Source: Ctena decussata
Lineage: Eukaryota; Mollusca; Bivalvia; Lucinida; Lucinidae
Length of the DNA: 64,000 nucleotides
Assembly: GCA_963989385.1 (NCBI GenBank)
Contig: OZ022500.1
Span: forward strand, 14,956,460-15,020,459
Direction: 5' to 3'
The notes under the pieces are model-generated. The model searched no databases, was not told the origin of the DNA, and saw nothing but the letters and a program-made list of their open reading frames with translations. Position numbers and translations under genes: made by a program. Of the stretch, positions 34,799 to 45,425 are shown piece by piece (positions within the stretch are counted from its first letter, which is position 1; each line of letters opens with the position of its first letter).

Positions 34799-35051
34799 AA
34801 TGATTTGTTCCCCATTAAAGGAAACCAAAACTTGCCATATAGGAAGAGAACATTTACCAGCATGCCCATTAAGTCAGACCATTGTCTTGTTTGTTACTTA
34901 TGCAAAATTAAAAATTTACAAAGAATGGCCCAGGCCTTGCTCTGTCCATACAGACGCAAAGGCTGTTTTGAGCCACTGCATGCCAGCCGGTGGGTTTTCT
35001 TGTTTAAATATTAATCACCTCTTCAATGGGAAATATTCAGTGACTTGCACT

Positions 35052-35220
35052 TTAATGTTGGGTAAATGGCAGTGCGATGGTACCATTATGGTACCATTGC
35101 ACTGCCAGTGCGATGGTACCATTATGGTACCATTGCACTGCCACATACCCAACATTAAACTGTTTAATGTTGGGTACCATTATGGTACCATTGCACTGCC
35201 ACATACCCAACATTTAAATT
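35052..35220. repeat. Nested palindromes around GGTACCATTATGGTACC
   Basis: GGTACCATTATGGTACC occurs three times, each flanked by CAGTGC words. Outer arms TTAATGTTGGGTA and TACCCAACATTAA occur in both orientations, so the segment looks like one fold-back MITE that has been partly reduplicated. Confidence 0.75.
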
Positions 35221-35299
35221 AAACTGTTAAACTGTGCGGCAGTGGATATTTTCCAATAATTTACAGAGGGGTGTGTGTGTATGTGCATGTGTGAGTGTG

Positions 35300-35660
35300 T
35301 TTGGGGGTCCATTTATCCTGAGTTTCCAGCAAAATCCTCCTAGAGGAGCAAATAATTGCCTTTAAGAGTTGACCCCCGCCAACCCCCCCCCCACCCCCCT
35401 CCTCTACCCCCACACACACCCTTATTAATGAAGGAGGCAAAAATGAAAATGGCACAATTACTTCCACTGAAAGTGTATCCATTCTCCTTAATGTATCGTG
35501 TTAATTTGTGCCTGACCATACTTGTCTGAGAATTATGTCCATCCTGATCAGGATACATGCAATTTTGCTTAATCATGACCCAACCCCTTGGGAAGGGAGG
35601 AAAAAATAATACTGCAGAGTTGCTTCCCCTGGAAGTGTACTCATTCACCATAAAAAAAAA
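35300..35660 (-). repeat. Two R4 dispersed repeats
   Basis: Two R4-type copies (AAGAGTTGACCCC; GGAGGCAAAAATGAAAATGG; CTGAAAGTGTATCC, and again GGAAGTGTACTCATTCACC) lie in sequence. A C-rich run is near 35385-35400 and a GT-rich run near 35270-35300. Confidence 0.5.
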
Positions 35661-35737
35661 TATGCTGGTGATAATTATGGCAAACAATGCAGATCCTGAC
35701 CAAACTGCTCCTATTTGCTCAAGTACCTCTGTCTCTC

Positions 35738-36000
35738 TCTAGTCGAGTGGTTAGGGAGAATACGGTTATGGTGCAGGTCTCCAGAAAATCGTGGGATCAA
35801 ACCGCATTTGGGCCATCCAGAGACTGGAAGACTCTCTCTGTCAATCCAGCAGTAGATAATGGGTACCTGTTTTGAATCAGTGAAGGATAAGGCAACAAAA
35901 GAAGAGAAATGGGCTCTGCTTTTCATATGCTGTGCCCATGATACAGTGGGCCTCTAACCCCTACTGCCCCTATGGCCACTAGGCTATGGGAAACCCTAAC
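35738..36000 (+). mobile_element. tRNA-derived SINE (family S2)
   Basis: The tRNA-like head (AGTCGAGTGGTTAGGGAG; GGGATCAAACCGC) is followed by a body shared with the minus-strand copy at 1680-1893 and the tail fragment at about 23860. It ends near GGCTATGGGAAACCCTAACC. Confidence 0.7.
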
Positions 36001-36037
36001 CCTTTTTTACCTCTGTTTCAGCATGTAAAATAATTAA

Positions 36038-36231
36038 CCCTTAAAGCGCCAAAAAAAAAGCAGACAACAAATATACAACTGCAAAGTTTTAAAAAATGTT
36101 TGGTATTAAGAATTCAAAGACTATAGAGCAAACTATAGATCCAGCTCTGCTGAGGGGGCTCAAAATGAGCCGCCTCACCTGGATCTTAGCTGTTTTCAAA
36201 ATCAACTAATTTCATTTCCTACGCCTTTAGT
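36038..36231. mobile_element. M1 TTAA palindromic MITE
   Basis: TTAA (36034-36037) plus CCCTTAAAGCGCCAAAA. The centre pairs GAGGGGGCTCAAAATGAGCC with CGCCTCA. The right end ACGCCTTTAG is eroded. Confidence 0.7.
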
Positions 36232-36263
36232 GTAATAGTACATAATTATGAAAACAATTAAGA

Positions 36264-36715
36264 TCAATTTGTGTCCATTGAGAACCAACAGTAAACAAAA
36301 CCCAATCTTTTATATTTGAGGAGCAAAGGCACGCCCATCAAGATCTTTGGCATTTCCCATTTATAATCATTTGTGACCAAAATCAGATAAAAATGGATAG
36401 ATTTCTGACCAAACAGATTATTCTCGAGTTTAAGCGAGTGCATTCCTTTATTCCATTTACGTTGTCTTTGTTTAAAAATTACTACAATGGAGTCAATAAT
36501 TGCAATGTTATTTGGCCCGTAAAGTAATTTGCACAGCCGGGCAACCACATTATGCAGCAAGTGTTCAAACAATCGGTGAGGATTACCTCAATAACTATCT
36601 TAAGGGACGCCTTTGTCATTTCTTTTTCTATCTGTTGCACATCATATTCTAGATTGCCTTGAATTTGACGGTCTCTGTGTGTCTTGCTTGTTTGTCGCAT
36701 CAGGAGTCTTTTACT
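36264..36715 (-). pseudogene. Possible coding remnant in two overlapping frames
   Basis: On the minus strand about 42 codons without stop (including DSKRLLMRQTSKTHRDRQIQ and NLEYDVQQIEKEMTKASLK) are followed, after a one-base change of frame near 36590, by roughly 100 more open codons (RLFEHLLHNVVARLCKLLYG). Composition looks protein-like and contrasts with surrounding repeats. GAG/GTAATC at the frame change could instead be a splice donor. The family was not recognised. Confidence 0.3.
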
Positions 36716-36727
36716 ATCAGGCTCATA

Positions 36728-36955
36728 ATGTTGAAACAATACTAACTCAATGCTGGTTCAACAATATGAAATCCAATGCTAAAACAATGTTACTACATTC
36801 AATCGAGTTAATGCAACATCGTTTAACAATGTTCAATCAACACTGATTAAAATCAACATTAATTCAACAATATTCAGTCAGCATCTATACAACTTCATGA
36901 AATAGAGTCAACGTTAATTCAATGTTGTTCAACATTATGTATGCACTGGTGTATG
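36728..36955. repeat. Word-rich repeat of CAACATT / AATGTTG
   Basis: About 230 bp made of variants of TTCAACATT, CAATGTT and AATTCAA in both orientations. No clear terminal repeat was found. Similar in style to the CAACGTTG element at 62839. Confidence 0.6.
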
Positions 36956-37014
36956 TAGACAAAATCCAAGGGCTCCCAAGTATTAGGGTCACCAAGTATT
37001 AGGGTCACTGAATA

Positions 37015-37125
37015 TTGTAATGTGCCTAAATTTTGGGACACTTAAAAATAATTAATTTTCCATTTGGGAAAATGGAAAATTAATTGTTTTTAGGTGTCCC
37101 AAAACATAAGCACATAATTACGGTA
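37015..37125. mobile_element. M3 fold-back MITE, copy 2
   Basis: TAATGTGCCTAAATTTTGGG and CCCAAAACATAAGCACATAA pair around TTTTCCATTTGGGAAAATGG. It is more diverged than the copy at 27466. Confidence 0.7.
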
Positions 37126-37160
37126 CTAGAAATTTTTATGGAACCAAGTGAAATAGAGGA

Positions 37161-37440
37161 TCTTACATGAGTGGTCATTTCATATGAAATTTATGAAACG
37201 AGCCTTTGGCGAGTTTCATAAATTTCATACGAAATGACCACAAGTGTAAGATTCTGTTTATCATATGACCCATTAAAATGGTATCTTAACGCCTTCAAAC
37301 TGAACATTATTTGAATAAGAAAACGCATTGATGACATGGACGTTACGTGTACACACCAAAGTGTTATTACACGTGTGGTCATACGATTTTTATGACACAA
37401 CGTTACCCACTGAATAACAGCGACTTCATATGATAAACAG
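37161..37440. mobile_element. Two adjacent fold-backs sharing TCATATGA words
   Basis: The hairpin at 37161-37251 pairs TCTTACATGAGTGGTCATTT with AAATGACCACAAGTGTAAGA. Immediately after it, CTGTTTATCATATGAC (37254) and TTCATATGATAAACAG (37425-37440) bracket about 150 bp containing ACACGTGTGGTCATACG. Confidence 0.6.
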
Positions 37441-37477
37441 CATTACTTTTAATTTAAATGAGTAAACCTACAGCACT

Positions 37478-37700
37478 GCGAGAAGCCCCTGTTGTTGAGT
37501 GGGTTAAGCGCTGACCTGCTGATCTAGCTGTCCCGGGTTCGAACCCCGCTGTAGGCGAGGATCTTTTCAATCATAAATGGGGTTCCACTGCATACAGCCT
37601 TTCATTCTCACCCACCCAGCATCCTGATATGACTGAAAAACTGTTAAAAAGGATGTAAAATCACAAGTCATCCATCCACCATACAGCACTATGAACTGTG
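37478..37700 (+). mobile_element. tRNA-derived SINE (family S3)
   Basis: GTTGTTGAGTGGGTTAAGCG (box A) and CCCGGGTTCGAACCCCGC (box B) form a recognisable tRNA-like head. Acceptor-stem pairing is absent, so a functional tRNA is unlikely. The tail is only approximately delimited. Confidence 0.55.
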
Positions 37701-38796
37701 TATCTTATGACAAACCAGCACAAATTTGCAGTTTTTCCAGAGCAGACATATTTGTTCTTCTTTAAATATGTATTAAAGCATGAAAGTGTTTTGGGGGTTT
37801 TAAATCTAAAAACATAATGAAACTACAAGAAAAGCCATAATAGTGTATACATGTAACATTTTTCTTGCAGTTTATAAACTGATCAAAAATGGCCTTCTAA
37901 CAACTTTGGGTTATTATTGCTAACAATTAAGGCATATTTTGTGACACTATGAATACAATATCACTACAATGGGAATAAATAAACAAAGAATATAACTGTG
38001 TCAAATTTTTACAATGGAAATAAAATACAATAGACATTTTCTTAAGTATTCCTACTGAACAGTGAACGATTTTATTATCTAGTGCCAGAGAACACTGAAC
38101 TTTCACTGTTGTTAATGTAAGGGAGACAACTCTATCTAAAGACAAAAGTCTGTACCGTATTGAATTACATCACATTAGATTATAAATGATTTTAAAATGA
38201 ATATTTTTGATTCAGGAACATATTACCTTCCTGGGGACATTTTGCAAATCTCTTTTAAAGCTATATTAAGATCTAAAGTATTCCTTTCTTAACAATTAAA
38301 CTTTCAAATCTGGGAACAAAAACTTAGAAATTCCTTCTACAATTATTTCCCCTAATTGAAAACTGCCCTTAATTTACAATAATTGTTTATATCACATGTA
38401 TGCAATTTTCTTAAACTTTTTAAAAGGGTTGTGCCAATTTTTCAACATGTCTACAAACCAGCACACAGGTGTTTCATAAAGGTAAAGATTTCTTGTTCCT
38501 TCACCTGCACATAGCCAATGCAACTGGTGAGACGAATGTTTTTTCTCTTCAAGTAATGCAAATTCTTTCCTTGAAGAGTGGGCCCCATTTGGAAGAGCTA
38601 TTACTTCCAGAGAAGCAAACAGAAATTCATGTTCTTCCGCCTTGTACACTGTCTTGATCAAGATCCGGAACATCCTTTTTAGGAAATGGAACAGACCACC
38701 GAATATGGCAGAATGGTTTACACACGCTAGGTAGATGCTTTGTTTTTATCAAATTTTCTGCCTATATATATCATATGCATCATTCAAACCAGCTAT
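37701..38796. other. Intergenic
   Basis: No gene supported. Around 38565-38625 a weak R4-like sequence (TTGAAGAGTGGGCCCC, ACTTCCAGAGAAGC) is present. Confidence 0.45.
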
Positions 38797-39291
38797 TAGG
38801 GGTGACTGTTGCAGGCCAAAATGACTATTGTAATACTATTACTATTGCAGGAATCCCTATTGCAATACTATTACTATTGCAGGTTACTATTGCAATGCAT
38901 TGCAATAACTATTGGAGACAGCATTCTTATCCAGAAATTCTGCTTTTATGTATAAAATCTTGTTTGTTCACATAAGTTTGTGGCTAAAAAGCATTATTTA
39001 ATGACTGTCATTTCACAATGTGCACAACATGACAACAAAATACAAGAAAATGTTATATTTTCCATTCTTTGACATCCAATACAAGCTAAAACACATCCAT
39101 TCCTATTATTTTTTTAGTTAAAAATACTTCCTTCAAGAAAAAGATGCATGTCTATAAACTATTGAAACTATTGCGATATTGGAAACACTATTGCCGATAG
39201 TATTGACATTGCAGCTTTCCCTATCGATAGTGACTATTGCCAGTGTCACTATTGCGATATATCGATAGTCCGATGTATTGTTACACCCCTA
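38797..39291. mobile_element. hAT MITE, copy 2
   Basis: Same family as 19775-20249: TAGGGGTGACTGTTGCAG at the left, GTTACACCCCTA at the right, with a long shared right half (GATAGTATTGACATTGCAGC). Target duplications are not convincing (CCAGCTAT against CCACTGAG), so this copy is older or its flank has changed. Confidence 0.8.
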
Positions 39292-41432
39292 CCACTGAGC
39301 TGTATCAGCAAAAGTAGAATACATTTCGCCATATACAACAGGCAGCGATGTGGCAAAAACACAAAGATTGGCAAGACATTAAAACATTGTTTTCAGAAAA
39401 AGAGGCAGAAGGCATTTATTATAATAGGGACATTTATTGGGATATATACAGTAATACAGATAAAATTTTGCTATGTTTTGCACATATAAATGAATTTAGT
39501 TCATTCTACAGTTTTCTGTAATTTTTGCTCTCATGATTTCCTGGAGATATTAGAATTTTTATGGACAATTGGGTACTTTTCTAATATCTATTTCATTACT
39601 TTACAATTAAGCAATAAGACTTTGAATGAATCCTCTACAGATCTGTATGCAAGACCCTTTAAGATGCTAAGACTAAAGAGATGTTCATAGGCCAAATTTG
39701 GGGCCAAATAATTTAGGGCTGATATCTTTAGAGTTAAAATTTCCCAAAATAAAGAGAATATTTTCCAATTTCTCATTTAGTTCTAAATTTGGGTGAAAAT
39801 TTCATTACAGGTGCTTACTTTCACATTTGTGGCAATTATTCACCCATAATCATAATAAAAGCAAATTCAAAAAGTTCAACATGTTATAGCTTTACTTTAT
39901 TATGATTTTAAATGAATTTAACACAGAGATCTTGTTTTAAATCATCCAGTAAAATTTTCCCAATGTGGATTATTCCTGTGCTGTTTTTTCCAAATTCAAC
40001 TGCCCCTGGACCTGGCCCAAGTTCAGAAAGGCAGCATAATCCCTCAGTGATGCTGAAAAATGAAATAACTGCACTCAGTTTTAGACATATTAACCTATAA
40101 AATTTGTTGTTGTTTTCTTGTTGTTGTTGTTGTTTTTGCAAACAAAGAAAAGTTAACCCACAAGTCACGGGAAGGAAGGCATTTACTAAAGTAGAATTGT
40201 GATTAGTAAAAAAAATCTTGAGGTCCACTCTTAAAGGGAAGAATTTGCTCCCTGAGAATAAATGAGCCACATCATGTGATTTCTAACAATGTGACATTAG
40301 TGACAAGCAAAGGCTCTGATCAGACTGCACATAAGTGCAGTCTGATCAGAGCCTTCTATGGAAGTGACCCAAGCTATAAAGCCAAAGCTAGGTCTCTGAT
40401 TACCCTGTGTGGAACAGGAGGATCTTTTGAATATCACACTTACATGGCAAGATTGCCACATTGTTGGAAGTCACATGACATGGCTCATAGAGAAGACAGT
40501 GTCTCAACTGCCAGCGCTGCCTCTTACATGAAGACTGAAGTTTTTGAACAGTATGATTGTTATGACTGTTTTCAGCTTCCTGGTGATAGCAAGGCACTGA
40601 GCTTGTAATAATTATAATCCCTCTAGATGTTATGCCACACTTGTATGATTAACCACAGTAAAGGTGATAAACATTTTTCAAGATGAATGGGTACACATCC
40701 TATTGTAAGTCCCCCTTCATATTCAAGTGCCTGAAAGTTACTGAAGAGATAATCAAAAACTTGGTGTACATGAAACCCAAATCTATGTAGTAAAGCTCAA
40801 TTCAGGTATCTACCTCGATTTTAACTTTTTGAACTTGTGCTGAACCTGCTTATAGCAGTTAAAACAGAAAACTTGACAACAGTTTAATGAGCTTATGCCA
40901 CCTCAACCATAGTCTAATATCTTGATGTAACTCCGATTTCATTTTTGGATTGGTCTCCGTTACGTCTCCGGGTATTTCAGAGAAAGACAAAATGATAAAA
41001 TAATACCCAGAGTGCAATTTCGTTGCTCTACCTCAACCAATGCCAGTGTTGTCAGAAAAAGCCATATCTATCTTGCTTCTGATAACTGCAGAGAAGACAA
41101 AAATACAAATTCCTGAAAATAAACCCATTATGTAGGGCCTAATGTGTAACAAATCAATCGAGGTCACAAATGTAAAAAACACTTTAGTAGGTACCTACCT
41201 TATATTACGGTCTGCACCTCACTATCAAGGGAAAAACACAACTTGGATTTTGCCACAAAGCCACATAGAAATACGAAGACATTCTCAAATGTCAGATGAG
41301 CATAGAATATTATGCTATAGACAGAATCTTTATTTAACTGTCAAATATTTAAAACAATTATTAAATGTAAGCTCTGTAGGGCTTTTTGAGGTAAAAAAAA
41401 TGTGAAAATAACAAAATTAGTTCGTTTCTTTT
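39292..41432. other. Intergenic; one palindrome
   Basis: A perfect palindrome of the MITE-core type lies at about 40314-40357 (GGCTCTGATCAGACTGCAC and complement). The open frames around 39912-40608 have no recognisable domains and are not called. Confidence 0.5.
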
Positions 41433-41783
41433 CAGGGTTTTCCCGGACTCAAGATTGAGAGTCTCAGACTCCCAAAATGATGTTTGGGACTCTCAAAAAA
41501 TAATCTTGAGGGTCCTACAGGACTCTCAAAAATTGAGAAGGAAATTTCAGTTTAGTAGATTTTGATTTATAAATAGAAGTTTTAGAAAACAAATAGCTTA
41601 CATGTGCTACTGCTTTGAATCTAGATTTGATTTTTTTTTCATTTCAGTTGTTTATTAGTTCTCTTAATCATTATACAGAGTTATGTTTTTATATGGGACT
41701 CTTACAATTTGCACTAGGACTCTCAAGCGCCAAAGGCGAGAGTCCCTATGACTCCTGTAGTACAAAGCCGAGGGAAGACCCTG
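41433..41783. mobile_element. hAT-like MITE with GGACTCTCAA words
   Basis: CAGGGTTTTCCC and GGGAAGACCCTG form 12-bp terminal inverted repeats with one mismatch. Both ends are crowded with GGACTCTCAA and GAGAGTC variants. A CTTTT flank is shared, but no full 8-bp duplication is visible. Confidence 0.6.
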
Positions 41784-41947
41784 CTTTTATAGTAGGATAT
41801 CCACTTTAAACAAAAATCAATGTAATGCCTGATTATGGAGATCTTGCTTGACATTTAAAGCTTTGGATACCTGATGAAAAAAGATGAACTACAGCTGCAC
41901 ACGAAAGGCATGGTGCTCAAATTATAGAAAGCAAAATGCAAACTTAC

Positions 41948-42112
41948 ACCTCCAGTGGAACTGTCTTTCGCATGTACCTTCCTGTCATGTTAACATTTCT
42001 GACTTTTACATCACTGCCAATTAGTATTTTGCGTCCCCTGTCCACTGCAGTTGCACCATACATTGAAGCAGAATCTTGGTTTCCACTGTATCTAAGGATG
42101 GAATTCCGAACG
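41948..42112 (-). CDS. Candidate internal exon of an unidentified host gene
   Basis: On the minus strand 165 bp are open and bounded by a plausible acceptor (TGATGCAG) and a strong donor (GGT/GTAAGT). The exon is symmetrical: one base completes a codon at the start and two bases are left at the end, with 54 codons between. The peptide includes SILRYSGNQDSASMYGATAV and GRKILIGSDVKVRNVNMTGR, which look like ordinary conserved protein sequence rather than transposon sequence. I do not recognise the family. No neighbouring exon could be placed with confidence. Confidence 0.45.
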
Positions 42113-42242
42113 CTGCATCACAGCCTTGAATAAAATTAACTTCTTTTGATGATTACCAAACACCGGTGCCGTGTTAACCCAAAAATAAAACGTTTCTACA
42201 GAGCTGGCTTAATACTCTTCCGTTTATTCTAAGTAAACTCAA

Positions 42243-42270
42243 TGCCAGCTCTTGCGTTTAGCGTTAAAGG
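42243..42270 (+). CDS. Possible short first exon (weak)
   Basis: ATGCCAGCTCTTGCG opens nine codons (MPALAFSVK) ending at AAAG/GTAAGT, a consensus donor. A start and a donor this close can occur by chance. It would place a plus-strand gene beside the minus-strand exon. Confidence 0.15.
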
Positions 42271-42299
42271 TAAGTTTTTCATGTCTCATTGACAATTCT

Positions 42300-42365
42300 C
42301 TTGACTTTGTCCGCCATTTCTAAACAAACATCATGGCGGTGGTTATTTCCCATAATGCAAGCGCT
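42300..42365. promoter_or_regulatory. Promoter-like block with ZNF143/STAF-like site
   Basis: TTCCCATAATGCA resembles the core of the ZNF143/STAF site (recalled as TTCCCAGAATGC-like), common near animal housekeeping start sites. ATGGCGG initiation-like words occur on both strands. It lies just upstream of the candidate minus-strand exon. Inference only. Confidence 0.3.
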
Positions 42366-42829
42366 CGGACTTGCACAAGTAGTGGCTTTCACCAAAGATT
42401 TGCGACATGCATTTCGCATGGATACTGTATAAAAGTATTGGTGGGGCATTCATTTCATTATCCCAGCTGAATCAGAATCAGAATCAGAATCTGAAAAGCC
42501 CAGAGGGCTATAAAACATTTGGATCAGAAAAAAACACCGTTTTGTTTTCCTAAAAAACAACCTTTTCTATATGTCTGCATACATTTTTACACATTTTCAT
42601 TTAAATTCATGTCTCTAGCACTTGGATGCACTTTCATTTTTGCAAATCATATAATCTATAATATAGGATATTTGAAACAAACTGATAAAAGCATGTAACT
42701 ATCTTGATAATAATATTTTGACATTAAAAATTGAATTTCATGAAAAAAAAACGTCAAGAAATAATTATTCAAATCGATGAGGCATGCTTATGCATAGTAT
42801 TTTAGTAAAACTTACATTGAATGATACAG

Positions 42830-42890
42830 AATAACACCCCCCCCCCTCCCCCCCCCCCAAAAAAAAAAAATAAAAAAAATAAATAAAAAA
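42830..42890. repeat. Adjacent C-run and A-run
   Basis: A low-complexity block of C followed by A. It interrupts any reading frame. Confidence 0.8.
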
Positions 42891-43388
42891 ATACTGTGTT
42901 TCGATTCCTAGAAAAACAATGTTTAAGTTCAAAATATCCCTAAAACAGACAGCCCACATTCTGCACCTGCTGCAAGCACAGCCGGTCCTTGCCCTACTAT
43001 TTATTTTCCTGTTATTCCGGTTCTACCATGGAGTAATGCCTACAAAAATGCGCAGATGGGATGGCAACTGTGAAGCTTGATCTTTTTGGTTCCGAAGGAA
43101 CAGTCTAATCTTGGTTTCCACTGTTTGTACAGAGCTATCTGCCCGAAAACTTAGGATCTTTACGGCAGACATTGTTTGTGTGTGTAGGCCTATATACTCC
43201 ACAGTTGATCGATTTCACCATGAACAATAACTCTCTTTTGTTTTAACAAATAAAAAAAACAGAGTTATTCCGTATCCATTTTAATTCCCCGGGTCTAAAT
43301 CTGGATAGTGTCTACTTGTAATGATACTTCAAAGTATCAAGCAGGCAATCAGACATTTTATTCACATTCACTGGGGAGAGGTGAGAGG

Positions 43389-43432
<44 letters not shown>

Positions 43433-44113
43433 AGGGAGGAGGGGGGAGCGAGACTCTAGGTAGTATCTGGAGGTAAGCCTCTGAAATATGAGCGAAAAAG
43501 GATTTTTATTCCAGTCATTAATTGTGCCTGGGGTAAGCAAATACACAATCACAAATAAATTTAGTAGTGACATATAGAGTCCCTCCCCCTATCAATTCTA
43601 CTATGAATGACTTTCGTCACAGACTCTGGATGTTTGTTCGTGTGATTCAGACCCATATGTGCTATGAAAAATCATTTATCTTATCTTGTTGTGGAGATAC
43701 ATAGACGATACCTTTAACCTTGAATGCGGCACAAATGACTCGCTCATAACTGATGTGCTGGTCAGGGGTGCAGCACCCAAAAGTGATAAACAGAAAATAA
43801 AATAGAGGAGCTACAAGTATAGCTTTCACAAGAAGCTTGGTCTACGCTAAGAAACCATTAATAGTTGATGCGTATCAAATAAATCAACTGCAACCAGTGA
43901 ACCACACAGATCATATACACAGACACAGAAGACTTATTTTCTGTCGAATACAGTAACTATACACAACATAAGCCCTTTAAAGCTTTTTCTTCGACAAACA
44001 GAAGTAAAAAAAAACATTATCACAGAGCATGCATAGAAATAAAATATAATCTTGGATTATTACAAAATAAAGCATAAATATCACAAACAATACATTCAAA
44101 TCACAGCTAATAT
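42891..44113. other. Intergenic with a GT microsatellite
   Basis: (GT)n of about 20 dinucleotides at 43391-43430. Otherwise nothing recognised. Confidence 0.6.
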
Positions 44114-44649
44114 ATAGTTATTTAGTTTAAACATATTTATTTCAACAAATATCAAGTGTACATAGATCTAATACGCATAATAAATAGGATTAGAACGGAA
44201 GCATGCGCTTATTTGGTTCTTCTCCTGCAAATGAATAATGGCGATCAAATTGTATGTTACTGTTGTTGAAATTAGTTAACATATATATATTACTACATAC
44301 AGAAATACTTCCAGTAGCGAAGTTACATAGTATATAAAGCTGACGCAGACAGTATATATAAACAATAGGTTCAGTAAGTAACCGTATCAAATCAATGAGC
44401 AGTGAAATTTAGAGACAGACATTGATGATAAATAGAAAAACAGAAAGAATTAGGTTTAGCTGTGAATGAGTGTCGGAGACTCGGAGAGGGGATCAGTAGC
44501 ATGACCAGTTGCTTGTACCCTACTAAAAAGCAATTATATTATGTCAAGTTAGCTCCATAACATTGTATAAAACAAATTACATGTATTACTAAATTGCTCC
44601 ACAGTTAAATGTTATGTAAAACGTTTTGTTTCTTTAATGTATTTCTGAA

Positions 44650-45425
44650 CAGCTTCAAAGATAATAGTGTTGGAATGTAATGAAAGCGAATTATCACCAT
44701 ATAACAGAACTCGTAGTGTGACTGTAGTTTGCTAAGAAACAGTATTAATAAGATTTGTGCGCTGGTTGTCATACAAATGACAAACCATCAAAAAGTGTTG
44801 AGTAGTTTCCACAGCACCACAACGACACAGGGGTGATTCTATCATATGTTTTAGAAACAAATCATGGTTTAATGAGCTGCATTTAGTTCGTAGTCGTGCA
44901 TGTAAAATTTGGAGTTTTCTGTTTCCAACATAGTATTACTTTGGAACAACGCAATTCCTTTCCTTAAGTCGACGCTTGAAGCTGCTGACGGAGTCACTGG
45001 TCCTAATATCTAATGGTAAGTCATTCCACTCTCTAATGGCTGATGGAAGAAACGAATTGAAATACTGAGTTGTTCGAGAGATTATCGTCTGTATATCGTT
45101 CGAATTACGTAAATTGTATGCAGAGACGCTATTTACAGAAGGGGGAACGAGAGAAGAGAGATAGCCAGGTGAAAGATCATTCGTCATTTTGTAAAAGAGT
45201 ACAAGTTTGCTTTTTCGCCGTCTTTCGTCCAAAGTTCCCCATTTAGTGTCTTCGTAAAGTGCTTGTAGAGAAATCAATTTAGTAGTTCCGGTGACTATTC
45301 TTGCAGCTTCATTCTGTATTTTGTCAAGTTCAATTTTTTCATATTGTGTACAATTATCCCAAATGACATTAGCATATTCTAAGAGTGGCCTAATGAAAGT
45401 AAAGTAAATTATTTTTTTTTTTTTT
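44650..45425 (-). pseudogene. C-terminal part of the same LINE protein, frameshifted
   Basis: Downstream of the T tract another frame carries IWDNCTQYE-like sequence, then LYEDTKWGTL and PGYLSSLVPPSVNSVSAYNL. An in-frame TAA at about 44936 interrupts it. Beyond the stop, the same frame continues with YYVGNRKLQI and the cysteine motif CRCG, so the stop is a nonsense change rather than the natural end. Confidence 0.75.

Noticed and set aside
35261..35687. Glycine-rich minus-strand frames
   Set aside because: Produced by C-rich and GT-rich low-complexity tracts within dispersed repeats.
37485..37560. Functional tRNA gene
   Set aside because: The T-arm is good but no acceptor stem pairs; better explained as a SINE head.
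39908..40608. Overlapping 110-120-codon frames on both strands
   Set aside because: No motif, overlap with an R4-like repeat and a palindromic MITE core.
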